From Dokdonella_A sp963834755 (lineage in GTDB: Bacteria > Pseudomonadota > Gammaproteobacteria > Xanthomonadales > Rhodanobacteraceae), in NCBI GenBank assembly GCA_963834755.1, contig CAWICQ010000011.1, positions 310,001 to 374,000 of the forward strand: a stretch of DNA of 64,000 nucleotides, read 5' to 3'. This document shows positions 53,588 through 62,308 of the stretch, in pieces. The notes under the pieces were generated by a model. That model did not search any database and was not told where the DNA came from. It worked only from the letters and a program-made list of their open reading frames with translations. Position 1 is the first letter of the stretch. Each line of letters opens with the position of its first letter. A program made the position numbers and the translations under genes.

Positions 53588-54376
53588 ATGAATCTCGATC
53601 TCAACGGCAAGCACGCTCTGGTCTGCGGCGGATCCGCCGGTATCGGCTACGCGGCGGCGATCGAGCTCGCCAAACTCGGCGCGGACGTGACGTTGCTCGC
53701 GCGCTCGCCCGATGCGCTCGGCCGCGCACTCGCGAATTTGCCGCGTGTCCACGCGAAACAGACGCACGCGACGATCGCCGCGGACATGAACGAGCACACG
53801 GACCTGCGCGCAAGAGTCGAGGCGATGGCCAGCGCGCGCGCTGTGCACATTCTCGTCAACAACACCGGCGGTCCGCCCGGTGGGCCCGCGCATGCGGCGG
53901 CGCTCGACGATTTCCGCATCGCCTTCAATCAGCATCTGATGGCCGCACAGATCGTGCTGCAAGCCGTGTTGCCGGGGATGCGTGCGGCGGGTTACGGCCG
54001 TATCGTCAACGTGATCTCGACGTCAGTGAAAGAACCGATCCGCAATCTCGGCGTGTCGAACACGATCCGCGGCGCAATGGCGAGCTGGGCCAAAACCCTT
54101 GCGACCGAGCTCGGGCCGTTCGGCATCACGGTCAACAACGTGCTGCCGGGCTACACGAAGACGCAGCGGCTCGATCAGATCCTCGCCGATCGCGCGAAGG
54201 CGACCGGCAAGCCGGAATCGGAAGTCGCCAAGACGATGCTGGCGACCGTTCCACTCGGACGTTTCGCCGAACCCGAGGAGATCGCGAATGTGATCGCGTT
54301 TCTCGCGACACCGGCGGCCGGTTACATCAACGGCATCAATGTGCCGGTCGATGGCGGACGCATGCAATCGCTATGA
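53588..54376 (+). CDS. SDR family protein with an atypical active site
   Basis: A 262-residue Rossmann-fold SDR: CGGSAGIG (residues 13-20), NNTGGPPGGP (91-100), STSVKEP (144-150) and the C-terminal region GYINGINVPVDGGRMQSL. The expected catalytic Tyr and Lys are missing: the spacing places Ser157 and Arg161 (LGVSNTIRGAM) where YxxxK should be. A subgroup of SDRs with SNxxR in place of YxxxK exists and still has conserved shape, so this may be a real functional change and not decay. The reaction is unknown. The gene is well placed with GAGGAG nine bases before the ATG. Confidence 0.88.
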   Translation: MNLDLNGKHALVCGGSAGIGYAAAIELAKLGADVTLLARSPDALGRALANLPRVHAKQTHATIAADMNEHTDLRARVEAMASARAVHILVNNTGGPPGGPAHAAALDDFRIAFNQHLMAAQIVLQAVLPGMRAAGYGRIVNVISTSVKEPIRNLGVSNTIRGAMASWAKTLATELGPFGITVNNVLPGYTKTQRLDQILADRAKATGKPESEVAKTMLATVPLGRFAEPEEIANVIAFLATPAAGYINGINVPVDGGRMQSL

Positions 54377-54408
54377 ATGCGGTGCCGAGGCAAGGGCGCG
54401 ACGCTTTG

Positions 54409-54747
54409 TTACTCCGACGGACGCTTCCAGACCGCCGGATTTTTCGTAGTCCCCGGCCCCACCACGCACACATGCTGCACGTTGCACACGGTCTTCGCGT
54501 TGAGACACGGATTCACGGCGCACTCGGGGCCGTGCAACATGTCCTTGGTGATCGAAGTTCCCGGTGTGCACGGTCCGCACGCCAAGGCCGGGCAATCCTG
54601 GTCCGTCTTGCACGACACCGCGTCGTTCGCGGATTCGGAAACCTTGTCGCCGCGCCCAGCGTCGCGCGGTGGCGATGAGCGAGCGTGCGCGCAAGCCAGC
54701 GCCGCAGACGTCGCAAATGCAAAGACTGCAATGTGACGGAGCAACAT
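54409..54747 (-). CDS. cysteine-rich lipoprotein
   Basis: A protein of about 112 residues with a lipoprotein signal, MLLRHIAVFAFATSAALAC, and lipid-bearing Cys19. The mature part has eight cysteines in pairs (VSCKTDQDCPALACGPC, GPECAVNPC, TVCNVQHVC), which fits several disulfide bonds in an envelope protein. Similar Cys-rich domains with the DCPALACGPC pattern are found in secreted proteins of several phyla, but no function is known. It lies between two oppositely oriented genes. A longer start at 54786 is less likely. Confidence 0.7.
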   Translation of the reverse strand: MLLRHIAVFAFATSAALACAHARSSPPRDAGRGDKVSESANDAVSCKTDQDCPALACGPCTPGTSITKDMLHGPECAVNPCLNAKTVCNVQHVCVVGPGTTKNPAVWKRPSE

Positions 54748-54860
54748 GGTGTCGCGACTATAACCGCGGTGCCGTTCGCAGGCCATCGTGCGAGCGATCG
54801 GCCTGGGGTTTCCAAGCGTCGCAAGGCTGAAGTCGTCCCAAACCGGCTAAGCTTGGCGGC

Positions 54861-56330
54861 GTGAAGCCGATGCAAACGCTCGCCAATCTGATCGACGGAC
54901 GCATGACGGAACCGCAGCGCGGCCGCTATCTCGACGTGTTCGAGCCGGCAACTGCATCCGCATTCGCGCGCGTGCCCGATTCCGATGCCGCGGATGTCGA
55001 CGCCGCAGTCGCTGCAGCGACGCATGCGGCACCCGCCTGGGCCGCGACTCCGGCCGAGGACCGCGCGCGGCTCTTGAACCGTCTCGCCGATCTGGTCGAG
55101 CGCGATCTCGATGCGCTCGCGCGCCTCGAATCGCGCAATGCCGGCAAAACCGTCCGGCTTGCGCAGGCACTCGACATCCCGCGTGCGATCGCAAACTTGC
55201 GCTTCTTCGCCGCCGCGATCACGCAATGGCCGAGCGAAGCGCATCCGATGGAGGACCGCGCCCTCAACTACACATTGCGCCAGCCGCTCGGTGTGGTCGC
55301 GTGCATCTCGCCGTGGAATCTGCCGCTCTATCTTTTTACCTGGAAAATCGCCCCGGCGCTCGCGGCCGGCAACGCCGTCGTCGCCAAACCTTCGGAGATC
55401 ACGCCGTGCACCGCGGCGCGGCTCGGCGAGCTCTCGATCGAAGCCGGATTTCCGAGCGGCGTGCTCAATATCGTGCACGGCACCGGCCCCGGTGTTGGCC
55501 AGCCGCTGGTCGAACATGCCGACGTGAAAGCGGTTTCGTTCACCGGCAGCACGCGCACCGGCGCCACGATCGCCACGGCTGCTGCACCGAGATTCAAGAA
55601 GCTGTCGCTCGAACTGGGCGGCAAGAATCCGGCGATTGTGTTCGCCGATTTCGATTTCAGCGATGCCAACCTCGATACGATCGTGCGTTCGGGTTTTGCC
55701 AATCAGGGCGAGATCTGTCTGTGCGGCTCGCGACTTCTCGTGCAGCGTTCGATCTACGAACGCTTCAAGGAACGTTATCTCGAGCGCGTGCGCGCATTGC
55801 GCGTCGGCGATCCGGAAGACGCGGCGACCGATCTCGGCGCGCTGGTATCGAAGGCGCATTTCGACAAGGTCGTCGGCTGCATCGCCCGCGCGCGCGAAGA
55901 AGGCGGTCGTCTCATCGCCGGCGGCGAAACAGTGAATGTCGGCGGACGCTGTGCCAACGGCTGGTTCGTAGCGCCGACCGTGATCGAAGGCCTTTCGCCC
56001 GACAGCGCGACCAACCAGGAAGAAATCTTCGGCCCGGTCGTCACGCTGATCCCGTTCGACAACGACGACGATGCGGTGCGCATTGCCAACGGCACCGGTT
56101 ACGGACTCGCCGCATCGCTGTGGACCACCGATCTCGATCGCGCCCATCGCGTCTCGGGCCGCCTCGAGTTCGGCATCGTCTGGATCAACTGCTGGCTTCT
56201 GCGCGACCTGCGCACGCCGTTCGGCGGCGTCAAGAATTCCGGCGTCGGGCGCGAAGGCGGCGTCGATGCGTTACGCTTCTTCACCGAGTCGAAGAACATC
56301 TGCATTCAGCTCGGGGGCCAGGCGCGATGA
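54861..56330 (+). CDS. aldehyde dehydrogenase, aminomuconate-semialdehyde dehydrogenase-like
   Basis: A 489-residue ALDH with the cofactor region SPWNLPLYLFTWKIAPALAA, FTGSTRTGATIA, the catalytic Glu in LSLELGGKNP and the Cys in FANQGEICLCGSR. Its sequence type (2-hydroxymuconic/aminomuconate semialdehyde dehydrogenases) and the surrounding kynurenine genes indicate oxidation of 2-aminomuconate 6-semialdehyde to 2-aminomuconate. The start is GTG at 54861, with an ATG at 54870 as alternative. The stop overlaps the ATG of a 26-codon ORF (56328) that ends inside the carbonic anhydrase. Confidence 0.88.
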   Translation: MKPMQTLANLIDGRMTEPQRGRYLDVFEPATASAFARVPDSDAADVDAAVAAATHAAPAWAATPAEDRARLLNRLADLVERDLDALARLESRNAGKTVRLAQALDIPRAIANLRFFAAAITQWPSEAHPMEDRALNYTLRQPLGVVACISPWNLPLYLFTWKIAPALAAGNAVVAKPSEITPCTAARLGELSIEAGFPSGVLNIVHGTGPGVGQPLVEHADVKAVSFTGSTRTGATIATAAAPRFKKLSLELGGKNPAIVFADFDFSDANLDTIVRSGFANQGEICLCGSRLLVQRSIYERFKERYLERVRALRVGDPEDAATDLGALVSKAHFDKVVGCIARAREEGGRLIAGGETVNVGGRCANGWFVAPTVIEGLSPDSATNQEEIFGPVVTLIPFDNDDDAVRIANGTGYGLAASLWTTDLDRAHRVSGRLEFGIVWINCWLLRDLRTPFGGVKNSGVGREGGVDALRFFTESKNICIQLGGQAR

Positions 56331-56397
56331 ACGCGGGATCGACAACGGAATTCATCGACGGCCTGCGCTTCTACGCCGCGAGGTCCGGCCGCTCGTC

Positions 56398-57054
56398 ATG
56401 CCGAATCTGAAAGACCTCCTCGAACGCAACCGCGCATGGTCGACCGCGCTGCGCGAGCGCGATCCTGAATATTTCCGTCGGCTGAGCGACCAGCAGGCGC
56501 CGAAATATCTCTGGATCGGCTGTTCGGATTCGCGCGTGCCGGCGAACCAGATCATCGACATGGCGCCGGGCGAAGTGTTCGTGCACCGCAACGTCGCCAA
56601 TGTCGTCGTGCACACCGATCTCAACTGCATCAGCGCTATTCAGTTCGCTGTCGACGTGCTCAAGGTCGAGCACGTCCTCGTCGTCGGCCATTACGGTTGC
56701 GGCGGCGTGCTGGCGGCGCTCGAAGATCGACGGCTCGGGCTCGTCGACAACTGGTTGCGTCACGTCGGCGACGTGATGCTCAAGCGCGCCGAAGCGTTGC
56801 AGCGCATCGCCGATCCGACGTTGCGTCATGCGAGACTGTGCGAATTCAACGTGATCGAGCAGGCCGTCAACGTTTGCCAGACGACGATCGTGCAGGATGC
56901 GTGGGATCGCGGCCAGCCGCTCAGCGTGCATGGCTGGATCTACGGCCTCGAGGACGGCCTGGTTCGCGATCTCGGCGTCAATATCAATGCGCGCGTACAA
57001 ACTGCGGCCTCGGCGGCCGCGGCGATCGCGGCGCTCCACGAGCGGACGCGTTGA
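56398..57054 (+). CDS. beta-class carbonic anhydrase
   Basis: 218 residues with the zinc ligands Cys42 (CSDSR, with Asp44), His98 and Cys101 (VVGHYGCGG), plus the family motifs APGEVFVHRNVANVV and DLNCISAIQFAVDVLKVEHV. It interconverts CO2 and bicarbonate in the cytoplasm. Its place inside the kynurenine cluster may be because the ACMSD step releases CO2, but this is inference. It starts 68 bp after the dehydrogenase gene. Confidence 0.95.
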   Translation: MPNLKDLLERNRAWSTALRERDPEYFRRLSDQQAPKYLWIGCSDSRVPANQIIDMAPGEVFVHRNVANVVVHTDLNCISAIQFAVDVLKVEHVLVVGHYGCGGVLAALEDRRLGLVDNWLRHVGDVMLKRAEALQRIADPTLRHARLCEFNVIEQAVNVCQTTIVQDAWDRGQPLSVHGWIYGLEDGLVRDLGVNINARVQTAASAAAAIAALHERTR

Positions 57055-57088
57055 TACCCGGCCGCCGAGGCCACGATAGGAGGAATCG

Positions 57089-58444
57089 ATGCGTTTCGCC
57101 GTGCTTCTCGCCGCCGCACTCACGTTCTCCGCCGCATTCGCCGCCGAAGAGCAGCTTTCTCCCTATCAATGGCAGCAGCAACAGAAAGTTGCCTTCGATA
57201 AATCGGAAAAGGTATACGCCGAAGCGCTCAAGCGCAACGGCCTGCTCGCCCAGTTCAAGGCGATGCGCGATGCGTATCGCGGCGATCCGAACCACGCGTT
57301 CCGCGTCGTGTTCGGGCAATACATGAGCTGGTATCAGAGTTTCGTCGGCGATTATGAAGGCGCGCACGACGCCTACTCGATCCGGCAACTGCCGAGCTCC
57401 GACGACGCTCCATCGCCGTTGACGACCGGCTACACGGCCAAACCCGCGCTCGACGAAATCGCCGAACTTGCCAAAGGCCGCAAGGCGATCTTTTTCAACG
57501 AGGCGCACAACGTTCCGCTGACTCGCACGCTTACGGTGGAATTGCTGCCGAAGCTGCGTGCGGACGGCTACAACTATTTCGCCGCCGAGACGGTCTACTC
57601 CACCGACACCGACCTGCAGAAGCGCGGCTATCCGACGCCGAAAAGCGGCTTCTACACGATGGAGCCGATCAGTGCGGAAATGGTGCGTACCGCGCTCAAG
57701 CTCGGTTTCAAGGTCGTCGGCTACGAGTCCGAAAAGGAAGGCAATGGCGACGTGCGCGAGTACGACCAGGCCAAGAACCTCTATGAGCGCGTGTTCAAGA
57801 ACGATCCCAACGCGCGCGTCGTAGTCAACGCCGGTTATGCGCACATCCAGGAAAACGGCCGATATCTCGGCGGTTTGAGCATGGCACAGCATCTCCGTAA
57901 GCTCACGAACATCGATCCGCTGACGATCGAGCAGACGATGCTGATCGAACATCCGCCCGGGACGGAGAATCATCCCTACTATCACGCCGTCATCGATACA
58001 CTGAAACCGACCGCGCCGATCGTGTTTGTCGACAAGAATGGCAAACCGTGGTCGCTGAAACCGAAGGCCTATGACGTCAGCGTGTTCTTCCCGCCCGACG
58101 TGATCCAATCCGACCGCCCGACCTGGCTCGACCTCGGCGGGCTGCGCAAGCCCTACTCGGTCAGCGGCAGCCAGTTCTGCCAGGACCAATATCCGTGCCT
58201 GATCGAAGCGCGCTACGCGAACGAGGGCGACGATGCCATTCCAGCCGATCGCCTCGTGCTGAACCCGGTCGAGAAGGCCGAGCGCCTCGAAGATCGGCTC
58301 ATCATGGGCAGCCACGGCGTGACGCAGGCGAGCCTGTATCTGCGCCCGGGCAGCTATCGCGTCGTCAGCACCAACGAAGCGAACCGCACGCTGTATCGCG
58401 TCGACATCACCGTCGAAGGCCCGTCGACGGGCGGCTCGCCCTGA
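57089..58444 (+). CDS. secreted protein with a GEAHN-like (ChaN/TraB/EreA-type) domain
   Basis: 451 residues with a signal peptide (MRFAVLLAAALTFSAAFA). The core has ELAKGRKAIFFNEAHNVPLT, followed by PKLRADGYNYFAAETVY and VVNAGYAHIQENGRYLGGLS. The EAHN motif and the later AGYAH resemble the haem-binding ChaN, TraB and erythromycin-esterase fold, where Glu and His line the active site. Its function is unknown; a periplasmic hydrolase is the usual guess. A ribosome-binding site AGGAGG lies about nine bases before the ATG. The gene belongs to the block of secreted proteins inside the kynurenine cluster. Confidence 0.65.
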   Translation: MRFAVLLAAALTFSAAFAAEEQLSPYQWQQQQKVAFDKSEKVYAEALKRNGLLAQFKAMRDAYRGDPNHAFRVVFGQYMSWYQSFVGDYEGAHDAYSIRQLPSSDDAPSPLTTGYTAKPALDEIAELAKGRKAIFFNEAHNVPLTRTLTVELLPKLRADGYNYFAAETVYSTDTDLQKRGYPTPKSGFYTMEPISAEMVRTALKLGFKVVGYESEKEGNGDVREYDQAKNLYERVFKNDPNARVVVNAGYAHIQENGRYLGGLSMAQHLRKLTNIDPLTIEQTMLIEHPPGTENHPYYHAVIDTLKPTAPIVFVDKNGKPWSLKPKAYDVSVFFPPDVIQSDRPTWLDLGGLRKPYSVSGSQFCQDQYPCLIEARYANEGDDAIPADRLVLNPVEKAERLEDRLIMGSHGVTQASLYLRPGSYRVVSTNEANRTLYRVDITVEGPSTGGSP

Positions 58445-58457
58445 GCCGCTCCGCGCA

Positions 58458-58883
58458 ATGAACGAGCCCGTACGCACGGCCGGCGCGCCCGCACCCGTCG
58501 GCGCCTATCCGCATGCGCGACGCGTCGGGCCATTGTTGTTCCTGTCCGGCGTCGGACCGCGCACGCCCGGCTCGAACGAGATCCCGGGCAATGTCTACGA
58601 CGATCAGCGGCGTCTGATCGCGTACGACATCGAAGCGCAATGCCGGCAAGTCTTCGCCAACGTGCGCGCCGTGCTCGAAGCGAGCGGCGCGCGCTGGGAG
58701 GATCTTGCCGACGTGACCGTTTTCCTGACCGACATGGCGCGCGATTTCGCCGCCTACAACCGCGTTTACGCCGAATATTTCCGCGATCCTGCGACGGCAC
58801 CGTGCCGCACGACCCTCGGCATCACCGCGCTGCCGACGCCGATCGCGATCGAGCTCAAGTGCATCGCGGTTTTGTCTGCATAG
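58458..58883 (+). CDS. RidA family protein, probable 2-aminomuconate deaminase
   Basis: 141 residues. PVGAYPHARRVGPLLFLSGV, DIEAQCRQVFANVRAVLEAS, WEDLADVTVFLTDMARDFAA and RTTLGITALPTPIAIELKCI fit the YjgF/YER057c/UK114 trimer. In proteobacterial 3-hydroxyanthranilate pathways the 2-aminomuconate deaminase belongs to this family. The gene starts 13 bp after the upstream gene and lies between the dehydrogenase and the dioxygenase, so this role is likely. A general enamine deaminase activity cannot be excluded. Confidence 0.85.
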   Translation: MNEPVRTAGAPAPVGAYPHARRVGPLLFLSGVGPRTPGSNEIPGNVYDDQRRLIAYDIEAQCRQVFANVRAVLEASGARWEDLADVTVFLTDMARDFAAYNRVYAEYFRDPATAPCRTTLGITALPTPIAIELKCIAVLSA

Positions 58884-58953
58884 ACTGGGCGTTGCCGACA
58901 CCATTCATCAGCGGTTGGCACTTATCGAGTAAACCCTTTACCGCGTTCACCGC

Positions 58954-59412
58954 ATGCGCCACGATGCGCATATGCATTGCTCCGTCATTCGCGCCGGCTT
59001 CTTGATGCTTTGCATGACGATCATGGGCTGCAAGGACGACACGAAGCTCGAAGGCACGCCCGTCGAGCTCACCGTCGCAGGTCATCCGGTGATTCTGCGG
59101 ATGGGAAACTGCCAGATCTACAAGGTCGAACGCAGCCTGCTGCGCGGCGAGCGCAAGACACGTGTGTTGACCACGGATTTTTATCTCGGCTTTACCGTGT
59201 GCACGCGCCAATCGCTCAGCAAGGACGGCGACTACGCGATCGCATCGCTATGCCGTCAGGCCATCGGCGCCGGCGGCGGATGTGCAACCGGGGCGACCTA
59301 CCGAACGCGCGACGGGGACCATTGGGAAAAGGATGTCGGCGACGGAAAGTGGAAACCCGTCGATGAACCCGATGCCGCGCCCGACGCCAAAGCAAAGCCA
59401 CCGAACACTTAG
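58954..59412 (+). CDS. lipoprotein of unknown function
   Basis: 152 residues with a lipoprotein-like signal ending in CMTIMGC (lipidation at Cys26). The mature part has the Cys-containing segments RMGNCQIYKV, GFTVCTRQSL and IASLCRQAIGAGGGCATGAT. The C-terminal 25 residues are Asp/Pro/Lys-rich. The family is not recognised. Starts at 58954 and 58972 (MHCSV) are possible. It interrupts the kynurenine genes and may be transcribed with them. Confidence 0.6.
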   Translation: MRHDAHMHCSVIRAGFLMLCMTIMGCKDDTKLEGTPVELTVAGHPVILRMGNCQIYKVERSLLRGERKTRVLTTDFYLGFTVCTRQSLSKDGDYAIASLCRQAIGAGGGCATGATYRTRDGDHWEKDVGDGKWKPVDEPDAAPDAKAKPPNT

Positions 59413-59494
59413 ACACGAGCGAGTACGCGCCGCCGCGGTCCGGACGCGGGGTATCATTGCGGTTTGCTACCGGCAGCCGAGCGGGCGCAACCGT

Positions 59495-60019
59495 ATGAGT
59501 CTTGTTCCTCCATTCGACTTGAAGCACTGGATCGATAAGCACCGCCATTTGCTGAAGCCGCCGGTCGGCAACAAGTGCATCGTCGACGGCGATTTCATCG
59601 TGATGATCGTCGGCGGTCCGAACGCGCGCACCGACTACCACTGGGATGAAGGTCCCGAATTCTTCTACCAGCTCGAAGGCGAGATGGTGCTGAAGGTGCA
59701 GGAAGACGGACGCGCGAGAGACATTCCGATCCGCGCCGGCGAGATCTTCTATCTGCCGCCGCGCACGCCTCATTCGCCGCAGCGAATGCCCCATTCCGTC
59801 GGGCTCGTGATCGAGCGCAAGCGTCTGCCGAACGAGAAGGACGGCCTGCTCTGGTTCTGCGAACGCTGCAACCACCCGCTGTACGAGGAATTCTTCACGC
59901 TCGGCAACATCGAGACGGATTTCCCGGCCGTGTTCGACCGTTTCTATCGTTCGCTCGAAGCGCGCACGTGCAAAGCTTGCGGGCATGTGAATCCGGCGCC
60001 GGAAAAGTACCGAAGCTGA
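59495..60019 (+). CDS. nbaC: 3-hydroxyanthranilate 3,4-dioxygenase
   Basis: 174 residues of a cupin dioxygenase. The iron ligands are His49, Glu55 (YHWDEGPEFFYQ) and His93 (RTPHSPQR). A second metal site of two Cys pairs (Cys122, Cys125 in WFCERCNHP; Cys159, Cys162 in CKACGH) is typical of the bacterial enzyme. It opens 3-hydroxyanthranilate to 2-amino-3-carboxymuconate semialdehyde with O2. The start MSLVPPFDLKHWIDKH matches homologues. Length is as in Cupriavidus and Pseudomonas enzymes. Confidence 0.96.
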   Translation: MSLVPPFDLKHWIDKHRHLLKPPVGNKCIVDGDFIVMIVGGPNARTDYHWDEGPEFFYQLEGEMVLKVQEDGRARDIPIRAGEIFYLPPRTPHSPQRMPHSVGLVIERKRLPNEKDGLLWFCERCNHPLYEEFFTLGNIETDFPAVFDRFYRSLEARTCKACGHVNPAPEKYRS

Positions 60020-60054
60020 AAGCGAATCCGAAAGGACGCAACCCCGCACCAAAT

Positions 60055-60155
60055 CCCTCCCCTTCGAGGCGAGGGTTGGGTGGGGATGATGTTGCTGCAA
60101 GGTTCCCCCGGGGCGAACACCATCCCCACCCCGTCCCTCCTCTTGAAGGCGAGGG
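60055..60155. repeat. G/C-rich palindromic repeat between the dioxygenase and FUSC genes
   Basis: The 21-mer CCCTCCCCTTCGAGGCGAGG+G at 60055-60075 recurs with three changes at 60135-60155. Between them TGGGGATG (60081-60088) and CATCCCCA (60121-60128) are inverted. The whole folds into a large hairpin and resembles dispersed repeats in Xanthomonadales and Pseudomonas. The right half ends only 12 bp before the FUSC start, followed by AAAAAA, and may affect translation of that gene. Confidence 0.6.
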
Positions 60156-60167
60156 AAAAAAGCCCGA

Positions 60168-62298
60168 ATGCTGCGCAACCTGATCCAACTCAAACCCCGC
60201 GATGTGCCGCTGCGCGTCGCGTTGCGCAACACGCTCGCGGTCGTCGTGCCGCTCGGCGTCGGCATCGCCACCGATCATGCGGCTATCGGCCTTGGCATCG
60301 CAGCCGGTGCGCTGAACACGATGTTTCTCGATCAGCCGGGGCCGTATCGCCTGCGCATGCAGCGCATGTTGCTGACCGCCCTGGCCGCCGGAATTTCGGC
60401 GTTCGTCGGTAGCCTCGTGGCGAACAGCGCCGCAGCGCTGACGATTGCGGCGCTGATCTGGGGCGTCGCCGGCGGATTGCTCGTCGCGCTCGGACCGAAT
60501 GCAGGTCGCGCGGGATTGACCAGCATGATCCTCCTCGTCGTGACCGCCGCGACGCCGCGCCCGCTGGGCGAAGCGCTGGACGCGGCGCTCCTGATCGGCA
60601 CGGGCGGGGTTCTGCAGATGCTGCTCGCAATCGCCGCGTGGCCACTGCAACGGTATGGGCCGGAACGCCACGCGCTCGCTGCGCTCTGCGCGCAGCTGGC
60701 GACCAACGCACGCCAGCCGACCGATCACGCGCAAGCGCCGCCGGTGACGCAGTCGTTGATCGATGTCGAAAGCCTGCTGTACGGCGCGCATCGCGCGCGC
60801 GGCGAAGTCATGGAGACGTTCCGCGTGCTCGCCGGCATCGTCGAGCGCATCCGACGCGAATCTGCTCGCCCTCGCCGATCTCGATGCGATGATCGACGAC
60901 GCGGATGCACGAGCAACCATCGGACGTTTGCGCGAATACGCCGCACGCACGCTGCTCGCGCTCGCCGACGCGCTCGAACACGGCGCGAGTCCGCTGGCCG
61001 CTTCGGCGGCGATGGAGGGACTCGATTCCGCGCTCGCGGCGCTCGGGGAAATCGCCGCGAAAAAGATCGATCGGCGCTCGCAGCGCAAGCTCGCCATCGC
61101 GCTCGCGCGCGCGAACGGGCTCGCCGGCCAATTGCGCGCGGCGCTGCGCAACGCCGACTTCGCCGGCAGCCGCGGCGATCTTCGCGCGGAAGCCGCCGAG
61201 GCGCGCCTACCGCGTGCGTTGCGTCAGCGCAATGCGCTGGCGATCCTGCGCGCGAACCTCACGTTTTCATCGATCGCATTCCGGCATGCGATCCGCTGCG
61301 GCGTCTGCCTTGCGATCGCGGTCGCCGGCGAACGCATGAGCGGGTTGCCGCACGGCTACTGGATTCCGATGACCACGGCGATCGTGCTGAAGCCTGATTT
61401 CGCCGGCACGTTCAGTTTCGGATTGTTGCGCGTCGCCGGCACCATGCTCGGCCTCGTGCTGACGACCGCGCTGGTGCATTACGCATTCGGCAGCGACTGG
61501 GAACGCCTCGCGCTGCTCGCGGTGCTTTGCGTCGGATTCCGCTTGCTGACGACGGTGCATTACGGCATCGGCGTGGCGCTCCTGACCGGCCTCGTCGTGA
61601 TTCTGCTCTCGTTCGACGGCATCGCACCGGCCGGCACGATGGTCGCGCGCGGCGTCGCCACCGCGCTCGGCAGCGCGCTCGCGCTGACCGGCTATCTCGT
61701 CTGGCCGACCTGGGAAAGCCGCCGCGTCCCGGACGCGCTCGCGGCCATGATCGATGCGTATCGCGCGCACTTGAACGCTCTGCTGCGCGGCGATGCGTCT
61801 GCTCGCGCGGTGGCGCGGTCGGCGGCTCGCAGCGCGCGCACGAATGCGCAGGCGTCGCTCGATCGACTGCGCGGCGAACCGCGTCACGACCGCCCGTTGC
61901 TCGCACTCGGTGAAAGCGTGTTCGCCAATGCGAACCGCTTCATCCGCGCCGACATGGCGCTCGAAGCGATGCTCGACGATGCGCACGCGTTGCCGGCGCG
62001 CGAGCAGGTGCTCGCGTTCGCCGCGCGGGTGGATGCGAATCTCACGGCGATCGCCGATGCATTGCGTCGCGGGACCGTACCGAACGTCGAGCGCCTGCGT
62101 GGCGCGGAGCGCGCACTGGCCGAACACCTGGACGCGCCGCAGGCCGACGACGCCCGCCGCGACGACGCCAGCGCAGTCGTCGACGCATGCGACCGCATCA
62201 CCGATAGCGTCGATACGCTGGCCCACTTGCTGCGCCAGCGCAGGCACGCCGCCGCGATCGCTGTCGACTCCGCACAACGGACGAAGGCGAGCGGGTAA
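60168..62298 (+). pseudogene. FUSC/aromatic acid exporter-type membrane protein with one +1 shift
   Basis: Two overlapping frames give one protein of about 709 residues when a single base near 60850 is removed. Part one (MLRNLIQLKPRDVPLRVALR, GVGIATDHAAIGLGIAAGAL) ends ETFRVLAGIVERI. Part two continues DANLLALADLDAMIDDADAR. The second half has another membrane bundle (RHAIRCGVCLAIAVAGERMS, GLPHGYWIPMTTAIVLKPDF) and AGTMLGLVLTTALVHYAF. This is the FUSC family (YccS/AaeB type), exporters of aromatic carboxylates. Being next to anthranilate-type catabolism it may export pathway intermediates. It could be a decayed gene or an assembly error. Confidence 0.75.
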
Positions 62299-62308
62299 AC
62301 TGCGCCCC

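Noticed and set aside
60840..60870. FUSC encoded as two separate proteins
   Set aside because: The join falls in the middle of a soluble helix region and the second frame has no good start with a ribosome-binding site, so a single split gene is more likely.
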